NCBI GenBank assembly: GCA_016185205.1
Contig: JACPOA010000018.1
Span: 1-59,913 of the forward strand
Direction of reading: 5' to 3'
DNA from: Hyphomicrobiales bacterium
GTDB taxonomy: Bacteria; Pseudomonadota; Alphaproteobacteria; Rhizobiales; Xanthobacteraceae
DNA length: 59,913 nucleotides
In this document: positions 7,522 through 15,069 of the stretch, one piece after another
Position numbering within the stretch: the first letter of the stretch is position 1
How the letters are laid out: every line of letters starts with the position of its first letter
Position numbers and translations under genes: made by a program
The notes under the pieces: generated by a model
Told to the model about the DNA's origin: nothing
Database searches by the model: none
Seen by the model: the letters and a program-made list of their open reading frames with translations, nothing else

Positions 7522-7889
7522 AGGGTGCCGCTTTAGGAGACATGACGGTGCCGCAATTGGTCGAGCGGTTCACAACGATCACACTGAATCAATTTCAGGC
7601 AGAACTGTACGACGAAATCGCGAAATACAATCGCCTGATTAGCGAAATGCTTGCCATCGAGCAAGAGCTCAAAAATCGACCTGGAGATCAGCGGTCCGCT
7701 TTAGTGCCGCTTTTTGCACATCCGAATCCGCAAGTGCGGCTGATGGCGGCGGAGTTGACGTTGGCGGTGGCACCTGCGGCGGCGCGTCAGACGCTGCAAG
7801 AAATATGGGATCGCAGAGAATTTCCGCAGGCTGCCTATGCGATGGGAACCTTGCGGGCGCTGGAGCGTGGGGATCGCAAGCCGACGTAG
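7518..7889 (+). CDS. DUF2019 protein, probable immunity partner
   Basis: This 123-residue helical protein has the DUF2019 pattern: MTVPQLVERF near the start, IEQELKNRPGDQR, HPNPQVRLMAAELTLAVAP and a LRALERGDRKPT end, which looks like HEAT-type helical pairs. Its ATG overlaps the stop of the HHVVEQ toxin. DUF2019 has no established biochemical role that I can cite. The repeated pairing with this toxin end (see 7897-8348) argues for an immunity function here. Confidence 0.78.
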   Translation: MKGAALGDMTVPQLVERFTTITLNQFQAELYDEIAKYNRLISEMLAIEQELKNRPGDQRSALVPLFAHPNPQVRLMAAELTLAVAPAAARQTLQEIWDRREFPQAAYAMGTLRALERGDRKPT

Positions 7890-7896
7890 TGGATTT

Positions 7897-7983
7897 CTAG
7901 CGGCGAGTTACCATCCGAGCTGGGAAGAGCGTACCAGGGTTGGATTGAACGCCCTTGAACGATTTAGGATACTACGCCGATGA
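7897..7983 (+). pseudogene. Tail of a second HHVVEQ-type toxin
   Basis: In frame this reads ...ASYHPSWEERTRVGLNALER followed by FRILRR and a stop. It aligns with the last residues of the toxin at 6966-7521 (YLSGRNWDVRSAVGLEALRI, HGVLKP). Its TGA overlaps the ATG of the second DUF2019 gene exactly as in the first pair. Everything upstream of these 29 or fewer codons is lost. Confidence 0.72.
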
Positions 7984-8348
7984 GTGTAGCGTTAAAAAAA
8001 ATGTCCACTGCGGAGCTAGCGAAGGTTTTTGTCGGCTTCGCGATCCAGCAGTACGACCACATCCTTATCAGCGAGGTCAAACAAACCAATCGCTACTATC
8101 ACAAGATGAAAGCGGTTGAACTGGAGTTAAAATCGCGGCCAGGCGATCAGCGCCGCGTGCTCATGGCATTTTACGATCATCCAAATCCCAATGTTAGAGT
8201 GAAAGCGGCGAAAGCAACGCTGGCCATAGCGCCGGCCGCTGCACGCCAAGTTCTCGAGACGGTTGCCGCCACGTGTTACGGCCCGGAAATATTGGAAGCC
8301 GGCATGTCGCTCACGAACCTGGATGAGGGAATTTACAAGCCGAGCTGA
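7980..8348 (+). CDS. DUF2019 protein, second copy, probable immunity partner
   Basis: This 122-residue paralogue of the protein at 7518 shares VELELKSRPGDQR, a DHPNPNVRVKAAKATLAIAP block and a C-terminal SLTNLDEGIYKPS. The two are diverged, so they arrived as separate toxin/immunity units and are not a fresh duplication. Its stop overlaps the ATG of the protease-tail copy (TGATG), so that fragment could be translated by coupling. Confidence 0.78.
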   Translation: MSVALKKMSTAELAKVFVGFAIQQYDHILISEVKQTNRYYHKMKAVELELKSRPGDQRRVLMAFYDHPNPNVRVKAAKATLAIAPAAARQVLETVAATCYGPEILEAGMSLTNLDEGIYKPS

Positions 8349-8629
8349 TGCTCGCAGGAGCGCGCGTGCGCGCGGTGAAGCACTCGCCGCCGCGAAGCCA
8401 AAACGGCGGAGCCTGTCATCGGGCGGCGCTTTGCGCCGACCCGTTGGCTTTGGCGGAGCAGGGGGCAAGCTCCCCGCCGAAGCTGTCACATGCGCGCACG
8501 CGCGCCGAGCGGGATTGGGCGAAGATGTTTGGTGCGGCGAGCGCGCTTGATCTGCCGGCGTCGCTGACGCGCCGGCGACAGCCGGTCATCGGCAGGCCGG
8601 GCCGCATCAAGGCCTGGCGGCAAACGTAG
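8348..8629 (+). pseudogene. Prohead protease, duplicated 3' end
   Basis: A 93-codon frame begins LAGARVRAVK and ends SLTRRRQPVIGRPGRIKAWR plus QT. It repeats the protease C-terminus at 6762-6959 with a roughly 27-residue insertion near the start. An ATG has arisen in place of the native CTG and overlaps the preceding stop. The fragment lacks the catalytic residues, so it is a recombination scar rather than a protease. Confidence 0.85.
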
Positions 8630-9232
8630 GAAACTAAACCAAGATATATCGTTTACATCCCATAACCCAAAATGTGGGGTCAGAGGGACAGGTCGGCGAT
8701 CACATGAAAGAGGTGCAATTGCACCATGATGCAGGCTACCAAAACTGTGATATTTTGGTTACACTATGAATCATTCACAGCCTCGCGAATCAGCGTGAAT
8801 CGATTCGGAATCAGTATTGACTATTTTGAATCGTGTGCTGGACGCTTCTGCGGGCCTCACACAAATTAATCACAGGATGTTGCGGGAGCTTAATTAGGAC
8901 CACACCATAGGTGGTTAAGGCATTGATTTAGAGACTAAAAACCTAACTTTGTACTGTGTACTTTTGTTACATTTCGACATGGGTCGGCGACGCGCGTAGC
9001 GCGCATCACCATTGACAGACGTCAAAATTGGTTCCCAAATGCTCTGTAAGTATATATTAATGGTGAGTAGGCATACATCTTGTATGCGTGCCTATTGACA
9101 TTAGATCGCTGACGTGCTTGGCGCATGCGCCTTTTGTGGAAACCATTACAACGTCACGGCGTTGTCATTGGCATGCCGCAAAGGTGGAAGACAAGAGCGA
9201 AGACAAGAGCATAGACTACCAAAGGTACTAAA
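8630..9232. other. 603-bp intergenic region of low GC
   Basis: No convincing gene is seen. The sequence is distinctly A+T-rich compared with both sides, consistent with foreign origin. It holds an imperfect inverted repeat near 9067-9095 (TAGGCATACA ... TGTATGCGTGCCTA) and TTGACA hexamers at 9012 and about 9097, neither with a well-spaced -10 box. It is the leader of the small gene at 9233. Confidence 0.5.
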
Positions 9233-9550
9233 ATGGGTCGCCTTGCTACTCCGCCGGATGAAATCACACTGGTTTATCGACCGGTGGGACAGTCGCATGT
9301 CTTTACGGCCGCGGAGCCGGAAATGAGCGGTTTTCATATCAGTAGCCCATACTTAGAGGTAGCCTTCGGTTTGGCTTCCATTGGGCTTGGCGGATACGTT
9401 AGCAAGCTCTATGGCATTGAAGCTGAATATGAAATTCAGTGTTCATTCAAAGAATTTGAAGACCACCTCAAAGGTAAGAGCACGCTTGCCAACTTTGTAA
9501 TTGCGAAGATGGCTCAGCATGAGCGCGTGACCACGAAAGTGCACGCCTAG
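9233..9550 (+). CDS. Small hypothetical protein
   Basis: A 105-residue protein (MGRLATPPDEITLVYRPVGQ...) with a beta-rich look and a short Gly-rich hydrophobic patch (FGLASIGLGGYVSKLYG) that is not long enough to be a clear membrane segment. Composition is A+T-rich like the surrounding insert. Family not recognised. It is followed by a strong stem-loop and another small unknown gene. Confidence 0.55.
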   Translation: MGRLATPPDEITLVYRPVGQSHVFTAAEPEMSGFHISSPYLEVAFGLASIGLGGYVSKLYGIEAEYEIQCSFKEFEDHLKGKSTLANFVIAKMAQHERVTTKVHA

Positions 9551-9619
9551 CGTATTATTTGGGTATTTTACAACTTTCGGCTTGTGGAACCCCCAGATTC
9601 GGTACTATTAAACATGCAT

Positions 9620-9649
9620 GGCCGATTCATGCACTTGCATGAGTCGGCC
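9620..9649 (+). terminator. Strong stem-loop between two small genes
   Basis: GGCCGATTCATGCA pairs with TGCATGAGTCGGCC across a 2-base loop, a 14-bp stem with one G-T wobble. It lies 70 bp after the stop of the gene at 9233 and 22 bp before the ATG at 9672. No long T tract follows, so it could be a terminator or a leader structure for the next gene. Confidence 0.5.
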
Positions 9650-9671
9650 TTGCTGTGTGTGGGGTCGGACA

Positions 9672-9998
9672 ATGCCGTCCTATCAAGATGTCGATTGGAG
9701 CTATCATAACGATGCTCCGCTCACTACCTCACCGTTGAGGTTGGTGGAACTCAACAGAATTTTGGCTCAGATCGGGTATCAGATGCAGCGCGTCGATCCC
9801 TTTAAGCCCGAATATTTTATTACTTGGGAAAAACCAAGCGCGATACCGATAATGATGGCTAAACCCCAGTTCAGGGCAGCCGATCTTTATGACGAACTCG
9901 TGTATGACCGTGATGACATCGTCGACATGTTCCTCCACTTTAATGGTCGCGGTTTTCCTGGCGGGCACGAGATCATTGCTAAACTGATAGAGGATTAG
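9672..9998 (+). CDS. Small hypothetical protein
   Basis: A 108-residue soluble protein (MPSYQDVDWSYHNDAPLTTS...) with a mixed alpha/beta appearance and an acidic C-terminus (HEIIAKLIED). I preferred the ATG at 9672 over an in-frame start at 9618, because the earlier one would place the first residues inside the stem-loop at 9620-9649. Small acidic proteins of this size beside toxin cassettes are often immunity proteins, but no toxin is seen here and no family is recognised. Confidence 0.6.
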   Translation: MPSYQDVDWSYHNDAPLTTSPLRLVELNRILAQIGYQMQRVDPFKPEYFITWEKPSAIPIMMAKPQFRAADLYDELVYDRDDIVDMFLHFNGRGFPGGHEIIAKLIED

Positions 9999-10109
9999 AT
10001 CATCTCTGCTCCCGAGGGCAACGTAAGCGACGGTTCTTTGCAGTGCTGCATATGTCGCCAGCCAAAGGCTTCCGCCAAACGTCAAATTAGGACACTACCA
10101 AAGCCCAAA

Positions 10110-10136
10110 GCGCCGCCACAGTTGTTGTGACGGCGC
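10110..10136. terminator. Terminator-like hairpin between converging genes
   Basis: GCGCCGCCACA and TGTGACGGCGC form an 11-bp stem with one mismatch, placed between the converging genes ending at 9998 (plus) and 10167 (minus). It could serve both strands. Confidence 0.55.
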
Positions 10137-10166
10137 CAAATTGGGGGCTCTTACGCGTTACTCTAC

Positions 10167-10607
10167 TCAAACGCCCCCCGGCGGCAGATAGCAGAACACC
10201 TCATCGCCGCCGATGAAGATCCAGCCGTGACCGGTTGGATTGCCCTGATCCCATTTGATCCGGTGATTGGGAACCGGGATGCGCGTGCCGGAGGGGATAT
10301 GCGCACGCCCGAGCGGCGCATCGTCGCGCGTATCGGTAATGACGGCGACGTATTGGTCGCCCTTGACCTCGTAAATGTCGCTCCAATAGGCGTCGGACTT
10401 TCCGCAGCACGAAAACGCCGGCAGGTCCGGGATCATCAGGCTGTTGAACCATTTGCGGATCTTGGGATCTTGATTCTCCCACTGCCCGAGATCGCGCGCG
10501 CTCGCCAGCGCCATAACCCAAGTGAACACGAGGAAGAAACTGCCGGCTACTGCGAAGCAGCGCCAGAACATCGGCGGGGCATTGCGCAGGCGGTTGATGA
10601 GGGTCAT
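10167..10607 (-). CDS. Conserved hypothetical exported protein
   Basis: A 146-residue protein with an N-terminal hydrophobic segment (residues about 13-37, FWRCFAVAGSFFLVFTWVMA) that would act as a signal peptide or anchor. The remainder contains a CCGKSDAYWSD block, ITDTRDDAPLGRAHIPSGTR and a C-terminal VFCYLPPGGV. Proteins of this pattern are common in Rhizobiales but have no assigned function that I know of. A moderate ribosome binding site (AGAGG) precedes the ATG. It lies downstream of the radical SAM gene, 262 bp away, on the same strand. Confidence 0.75.
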   Translation of the reverse strand: MTLINRLRNAPPMFWRCFAVAGSFFLVFTWVMALASARDLGQWENQDPKIRKWFNSLMIPDLPAFSCCGKSDAYWSDIYEVKGDQYVAVITDTRDDAPLGRAHIPSGTRIPVPNHRIKWDQGNPTGHGWIFIGGDEVFCYLPPGGV

Positions 10608-10869
10608 CGCAGCCTCTAGGGACTTCGGGTTCCTTCACGCTGTGTGAAAGGTAACGCGAGTCGCGGGGCTGCTTCTTGATATGCGTCAACCGTGGCACGC
10701 GCGCGAGCGCGCGTCGGCGTGTTTGATCGTCGACGCTTCCATGAAATTCGGAAATAGTTTCGCGGACTTGCGCGAGCGCTCGCGCTTTTTCGCGCGTGCC
10801 GGTGTGTCCCTTAAGGGAAATCCCGGAGTCTTGCCGCTGGCTCCGTTCAACGTTTCGCCTTCGAGGCCT

Positions 10870-12279
10870 TCAAGCAGACAAACGGCCGGCGGCCGGCGCC
10901 GACATTCGGGCGCGCGACCGCTTGGGACTTGGGGGGCGCATGAAGAGTTGGTCGAGTTCCGTGCCGCGCGCCCAGGCGCATTCGCGCGGCACCAGGCTCG
11001 TCGCAAGAAACGGCCGCACCAGACAACCCGTGCAATAGGGCAAGCTCGAGCACGAGCCGCAAGCTTCGCGCGACGGTGTCGAGGCATCGTGCAGCGCAAA
11101 TTGCATGCGGGCGGCGCGCTCGAGTGCTTCTTTGTACGACATGATACTGAGATCTCCCAGGATCATGGACTCCTCCGGGAGAACCACGCACGGGCGCAGC
11201 TTGCCGGTCGGGCCAAGAACGGCGCCACGCCAGCCCGCTCCGCAGTTTTGCGTGGGGTCGAGGAAGCGGTGTGTCTCCTCTTCGCTGGGCGCGTGGAAGA
11301 AGCCCGGGTACTTCGCGGAGAACGTTGTGTAGTACTCCTGAAATTGCTCAAGGGAGTGGCTCGAGAGGACCCACGGCGCGCCGGAAGCCCGGCCCATCTC
11401 CAGGATCGGCGATAGCGCAAAGCTCGCCGCACCCAGAGAGCGGGCGAGCAAGAGGACGTCCTCGCAATCGGAGAGGTTCCGCTCGTGAACGTTCATCGCC
11501 AGGCGCGTTCGAATGCCGCGCTGAATGAATTTTCGTGCCGTGGCGACGGCGCTTTCGAACGCCCCCTTGCCTCGCAGCCAGTCGTGCACCTTGGCGTTGG
11601 GGCCGTCGATGTCGATCTGAGCGCCGACCCTGTCCTTATTGGCGGCGAGGAGATCGACGGTCTTTTCACAGATAGCACGCCCGTTGGTGAGCAGCGCGAC
11701 AGCGCGAAAGGCGTCGAGCGCGGCGGACAATACTTCGACGAACTGGGGGTGGGTCGTCGCTTCACCGCCGGTCAGCTCCACGCCTGTCACCCCATCTTCC
11801 GCGAATTCGCGGAAGATGCGCGTGAGCACCGCTGCCGAGAGGTAGGTTGCCTTGGCCGGCGTACTGTTGCGGTAGCAATGACGGCAGGCCAAGTTGCATC
11901 CGTCGGTAAGCTCGACCGTCACATGGCGCGGCGAGAAGTGCGTGGCGGAGCCGCAGATCGCGGGAGCCGTGCCCCAAGCCGCTTCGCGCGCCACGACGAA
12001 TCCCTTCTCGACCGCCTCGATGAGGAAGTCGGGGACATCCTTCACAAGTGTTTCGAAGGGTACCCCGGTTTCTTGCGCCAGCCGGCACAGAACCTCCGAC
12101 AGACCGCGTTTTCCGTCGCAGGCCCGAAGGACTTGCGTGCCGGTGGGACTGACCTCGAATACAAAGCCGGTGCCGGACATTGGCGCTTGCGGGCGCGGTT
12201 CAACCGAGCCACCGAGGGGACTCAGCCGAAGACTGTATTCATCGGCGAGACGGAAGAAAATCTGGGGCGAAAGGGGCAT
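10870..12279 (-). CDS. Radical SAM/SPASM peptide maturase with PqqD-like N-terminus
   Basis: This 469-residue protein has an N-terminal PqqD-like/RRE region (about residues 5-97), which in RiPP enzymes grips the precursor leader. The radical SAM cluster motif CNLACRHC follows (Cys128, 132, 135), then VELTGGEATTHP and a C-terminal SPASM region rich in cysteines (CGAGWRGAVLGPTGKLRPC, then CGSCSSLPYCTGC). SPASM domains hold auxiliary iron-sulfur clusters used in peptide modification. I chose the ATG at 12279, which has AGGTGAGG five bases upstream; an in-frame TTG at 12315 adds only 12 unlikely residues. A small Cys-rich peptide gene lies directly upstream on the same strand, so the product probably installs thioether or other cross-links in that peptide. 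Confidence 0.9.
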   Translation of the reverse strand: MPLSPQIFFRLADEYSLRLSPLGGSVEPRPQAPMSGTGFVFEVSPTGTQVLRACDGKRGLSEVLCRLAQETGVPFETLVKDVPDFLIEAVEKGFVVAREAAWGTAPAICGSATHFSPRHVTVELTDGCNLACRHCYRNSTPAKATYLSAAVLTRIFREFAEDGVTGVELTGGEATTHPQFVEVLSAALDAFRAVALLTNGRAICEKTVDLLAANKDRVGAQIDIDGPNAKVHDWLRGKGAFESAVATARKFIQRGIRTRLAMNVHERNLSDCEDVLLLARSLGAASFALSPILEMGRASGAPWVLSSHSLEQFQEYYTTFSAKYPGFFHAPSEEETHRFLDPTQNCGAGWRGAVLGPTGKLRPCVVLPEESMILGDLSIMSYKEALERAARMQFALHDASTPSREACGSCSSLPYCTGCLVRPFLATSLVPRECAWARGTELDQLFMRPPSPKRSRARMSAPAAGRLSA

Positions 12280-12379
12280 GCTGGCCTCACCTGCGTAACA
12301 GTGGGCTTGCGGCAAGCGCTATGCCTCGGTGAGAAATGGCTCTCACCAAGCGAACATGCTTCCTCACGCAGCCCCTTCG

Positions 12380-12413
12380 GGAGCCAACCGAACGGTTTCC
12401 CGTCGGTTGCTCC
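12380..12413 (-). promoter_or_regulatory. Stem-loop between RiPP precursor and maturase genes
   Basis: GGAGCCAACCGAACGG pairs with CCGTCGGTTGCTCC with two single-base bulges and a short loop, 25 bases after the precursor stop. No T tract follows, so it is more likely a partial terminator or mRNA-stabilising structure than a full stop. Such an element would let precursor exceed enzyme, as in many peptide operons. Confidence 0.6.
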
Positions 12414-12437
12414 GATGACAGCCCGAAGCGGGCGCGC

Positions 12438-12674
12438 TTAGGTGACGTAGAACGCCGCAAAGAGATTGCCGGCCTCAATCGCCGGTGGCGTGGGGCAGGC
12501 GAGGCATGCAAGGCAGCCGCCGCATTCACTGCCGCTGGCCTTGGCCTCTTTGGTGATCGTTGGCTTGCCCTGGGAAATCTCCGAGGCCAGCTTCGTCGCA
12601 GCCTTCAGAGTTTCCTGAAAACTGTCCTGGTGAACCAAATTTTCGATGTTCTTGCGAAGCGTACTGTGATCCAT
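12438..12674 (-). CDS. Putative RiPP precursor peptide with CxxCxxCxxC core
   Basis: A 78-residue peptide. Residues 1-49 form a helical, charged leader (MDHSTLRKNIENLVHQDSFQ...). Then comes CGGCLACLACP (Cys51, 54, 57, 60, spaced exactly every third residue), and a hydrophobic tail (IEAGNLFAAFYVT). A strong ribosome binding site (GAGGAGAG) precedes the ATG. It is the first gene of the minus-strand pair with the radical SAM/SPASM maturase. Small size, leader/core layout and context support a ribosomally made, modified peptide. The four regularly spaced Cys could alternatively bind an iron-sulfur cluster or metal. I do not recognise a named RiPP class. Confidence 0.72.
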   Translation of the reverse strand: MDHSTLRKNIENLVHQDSFQETLKAATKLASEISQGKPTITKEAKASGSECGGCLACLACPTPPAIEAGNLFAAFYVT

Positions 12675-12756
12675 GGCTCGCTCTCCTCAACTCGCGGATT
12701 AGACCCAGACCAGTAGAAGTACAATTATGACGTTAGTTAATTGCAAGGGACCGATT

Positions 12757-12770
12757 TTGATCTAGATCAA
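12757..12770 (-). promoter_or_regulatory. Fnr/FixK-type binding site upstream of the RiPP pair
   Basis: TTGATCTAGATCAA is a perfect match to the Fnr/FixK consensus TTGAT-N4-ATCAA, 83 bp upstream of the precursor ATG. A CATAAT hexamer at 12729-12724 on the minus strand could be the -10 box. Its spacing from the site centre is about 5 bp longer than in a standard class II promoter. The rest of the 300-bp gap up to the capsid gene shows no other gene. Confidence 0.65.
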
Positions 12771-12975
12771 ACTTTGCGGGAATCCCCCAAGGCCACAGCG
12801 GCGCACAAGTCGATGCGGGTGGGCGAAGAGGATTCCAATGAACGTAGAAAACCGGCCGGCAGCGCGCGCTGACTGACTAACCATCCATCACGACAGTCTT
12901 CCCCCAACGCATCGCGCGGCATGCCGCCCCGCTTTGCGCGCGGGACAACCACATCCATTCAACAGGAGAACCTCA

Positions 12976-14223
12976 ATGGATATCGACACCCACAATGAGC
13001 TTGAGACCAAGGCGGGCATTCCGCTCGACGCCGTGGTGACGCATGCCGAGATGATGCGCGCCTTCGAGGCCTTCAAGGAGACCAACGACGAGAGGCTCGC
13101 CAAGCGCGCCGGCGACGTCGTGTTGGAGGAAAAGCTCGCGCGCATTAACTCGACCATCGATGCGCAGGCGCGAAGGCTCGACGAGATCACGCTCAAGGGC
13201 GCGCGCCCGGCGCTCGGCGGCGAGCGCGCCGCGGTGCGCAGTGCCTCGGCGCTCGAGCACAAAGCGGCGTTCGAAGCTTATGTCCGGTCCGGCGAAGCCG
13301 CCGGATTGCGTGCGCTCGAGGTCAAAGCTTTGTCGGCCGGCTCCAATCCGGACGGCGGCTATCTGGTGCCGCCTGAGGTGGAGACGCAGATCGGCCAGCG
13401 GCTCACCGCCATTTCGCCGATCCGCGCCATCGCCGGCGTGCGCGTGATCAGCGGCAATGTCTACAAGAAGCCGTTCATGACCGCCGGCCCCGCCGTCGGC
13501 TGGGTGGGCGAGACCGACGCGCGCACGACGACCACCTCTCCGACGCTCGACGAGCTGTCGTTCCCGGCCATGGAGCTCTACGCCATGCCGGCGGCGACCG
13601 CGACGCTGCTCGAGGACGCCGCGGTCAACATCGACCAGTGGCTGGCGCAGGAGGTCGAGCAGGTGTTCGCCGCCCAGGAAGGCACCGCCTTCGTCACCGG
13701 CGACGGCTCCAACAAGCCGAAGGGCTTCCTCGCTTATACCACGGTGGCGCAATCATCCTGGTCGTGGGGCAATATCGGCTATATCGCGAGCGGGGCGGCC
13801 GGCGCCTTCCCGTCGTCCAACCCGTCCGACGTGCTGGTGGATCTGATCTACGCGGTGAATGCCGGCTACCGGCAGAACGGCGCGTTCGTGATGAACCGCA
13901 AGACGCAATCCGCCATCAGGAAGTTCAAGGACACAACCGGCAACTATCTCTGGCAGCCGCCGGCGATCGCGGGCGGCAAGGCCTCGCTGATGACCTTCCC
14001 GGTCTACGAGTCGGAGGACATGCCGGACATCGCGGCCAATTCGCTGTCGATCGCTTTCGGCGATTTCAACCGCGGCTACCTGGTGGTCGACCGCGCCGGC
14101 GTCACGGTGCTGCGCGATCCCTACACCGCCAAGCCCTATGTGCTGTTCTATACCACCAAACGCGTGGGCGGCGGCGTGCAGGACTTCGACGCCATCAAGC
14201 TGATGAAGTTCGCGGCGAGCTGA
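12976..14223 (+). CDS. Major capsid protein (HK97 fold)
   Basis: A 415-residue protein in the position of RcGTA g5, preceded by AGGAG. The N-terminal 110 residues (MDIDTHNELETKAGIPLDAV..., with a charged coiled-coil region) look like the scaffold/delta domain removed by the prohead protease. The shell domain begins near LSAGSNPDGGYLVPPEVE and contains TDARTTTTSPTLDELSFPAM, AFVTGDGSNKPKGFL and the C-terminal KRVGGGVQDFDAIKLMKFAA. The 3' end is repeated at 15484 and, as a short scar, at 16974, on the far sides of two toxin cassettes. Confidence 0.95.
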   Translation: MDIDTHNELETKAGIPLDAVVTHAEMMRAFEAFKETNDERLAKRAGDVVLEEKLARINSTIDAQARRLDEITLKGARPALGGERAAVRSASALEHKAAFEAYVRSGEAAGLRALEVKALSAGSNPDGGYLVPPEVETQIGQRLTAISPIRAIAGVRVISGNVYKKPFMTAGPAVGWVGETDARTTTTSPTLDELSFPAMELYAMPAATATLLEDAAVNIDQWLAQEVEQVFAAQEGTAFVTGDGSNKPKGFLAYTTVAQSSWSWGNIGYIASGAAGAFPSSNPSDVLVDLIYAVNAGYRQNGAFVMNRKTQSAIRKFKDTTGNYLWQPPAIAGGKASLMTFPVYESEDMPDIAANSLSIAFGDFNRGYLVVDRAGVTVLRDPYTAKPYVLFYTTKRVGGGVQDFDAIKLMKFAAS

Positions 14224-14249
14224 TTGGCCGCGAACGCTGCTGCTTTCTT

Positions 14250-14388
14250 CCCTCTCCCCTTGCGGGAGAGGGTGCCGAGCGGACGTTGGTCCGCGAGGCG
14301 GGTGGGGTCTGCGCTCATTGCAGATACCGACCCCGCTCACATCTCGCTTCGCTCGATGCTCGCCGCCCTCTCCCGCAAGGGGAGAGGG
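14250..14388. repeat. Palindromic intergenic repeat
   Basis: The element begins CCCTCTCCCCTTGCGGGAGAG and ends with the inverted arm GCCCTCTCCCGCAAGGGGAG, about 115 bp apart, with further pairing inside. It fills the space between capsid and the first capsid-linked toxin. Similar elements occur at 20720-20842 and around 22384-22566. Confidence 0.75.
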
Positions 14389-14418
14389 CAAGCGCGCGCC
14401 CAACGACGATTAATCCCC

Positions 14419-15051
14419 ATGCATAAAATCGACCCCATTTATCTCGAGCACCAGCTCAAGCGCTGGATGCGTCCGGACGCGCATCGATTCATCCGCCCGG
14501 ACTGGCGGCGCTTCGTGCGTCCGGAGTTTCAGGCCGATCATCCGTTTGCGTTGTATGAGCGCAAGTACAGCCCGAACCAGCCGCGCGTACCGGCGGGCAG
14601 CCGTGAGGGCGGACAGTGGACGGATGGGGAAGGCGATAGTGGAAAGCCGACTCCGAGTCCGCCTGCTAAACCAGAAACGATAGAGTTCAGCGCAGCGAGT
14701 AAAAAGGGTGCCAGCGGCCATCATTTTGTGCCGAAAGCAGTCGTCAAGAATCGCAATGTGTCTGACGAGGCAAAGCAGGTATTTGATGGAGAAAAAACTG
14801 GCAGACTCTATGATACCCGTAGCAACAAATGGGACACAGAACATCGAGTGTATAGCGACGCTGTAGGTGAGGCCTTCGATGAATATTTAAGGCGAAACGG
14901 TACGTCCCCTGAGAACATGACTACGGAGCAGGCCCGCGAATTCGTAAGGAAGATATTTGACTCGTCCGACCCGAGGATCAAGAACTACAATATGGGAATT
15001 CAAATGCGCGAGATTATGCAGCGCCTGCTCCGCCGGGGCGGTCGTGAGTGA
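14419..15051 (+). CDS. Polymorphic toxin with HHFVP-type C-terminus, capsid-linked
   Basis: This 210-residue protein has an N-terminal part (MHKIDPIYLEHQLKRWMRPD..., residues 1-50) ending in SPNQPRVPAGSREGGQWTDG (about 53-72), then a Pro/Ser spacer. The C-terminal domain (about 97-210) contains GHHFVPKAVV, a TGRLYDTRSNKWDTEHRVYS segment and MTTEQAREFVRKIF...DPRIKNYN. The paired His and downstream His/Asn suggest a metal-dependent nuclease of the HNH/LHH kind; this is inference. The N-terminal 70 residues are almost identical to those of the toxin at 15842 while the C-termini are unrelated, the hallmark of polymorphic toxins. An immunity gene follows 18 bp later. Confidence 0.82.
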   Translation: MHKIDPIYLEHQLKRWMRPDAHRFIRPDWRRFVRPEFQADHPFALYERKYSPNQPRVPAGSREGGQWTDGEGDSGKPTPSPPAKPETIEFSAASKKGASGHHFVPKAVVKNRNVSDEAKQVFDGEKTGRLYDTRSNKWDTEHRVYSDAVGEAFDEYLRRNGTSPENMTTEQAREFVRKIFDSSDPRIKNYNMGIQMREIMQRLLRRGGRE

Positions 15052-15069
15052 GCGCATGAGGAAATTACC

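Noticed and set aside
9012-9058. Sigma-70 promoter with TTGACA and TATATT before the gene at 9233
   Set aside because: The spacing between the hexamers is about 33 bases, far from the required 16-18.
12287-12529. 80-codon minus-strand frame overlapping the RiPP precursor end and spacer
   Set aside because: It overlaps the precursor in another frame, has no ribosome binding site, and spans the stem-loop at 12380-12413.
12438-12674. Ferredoxin-type protein from the four-Cys motif
   Set aside because: The spacing CxxCxxCxxC lacks the CxxCxxCxxxCP pattern and the adjacent radical SAM/SPASM maturase favours a modified peptide, though metal binding is not excluded.
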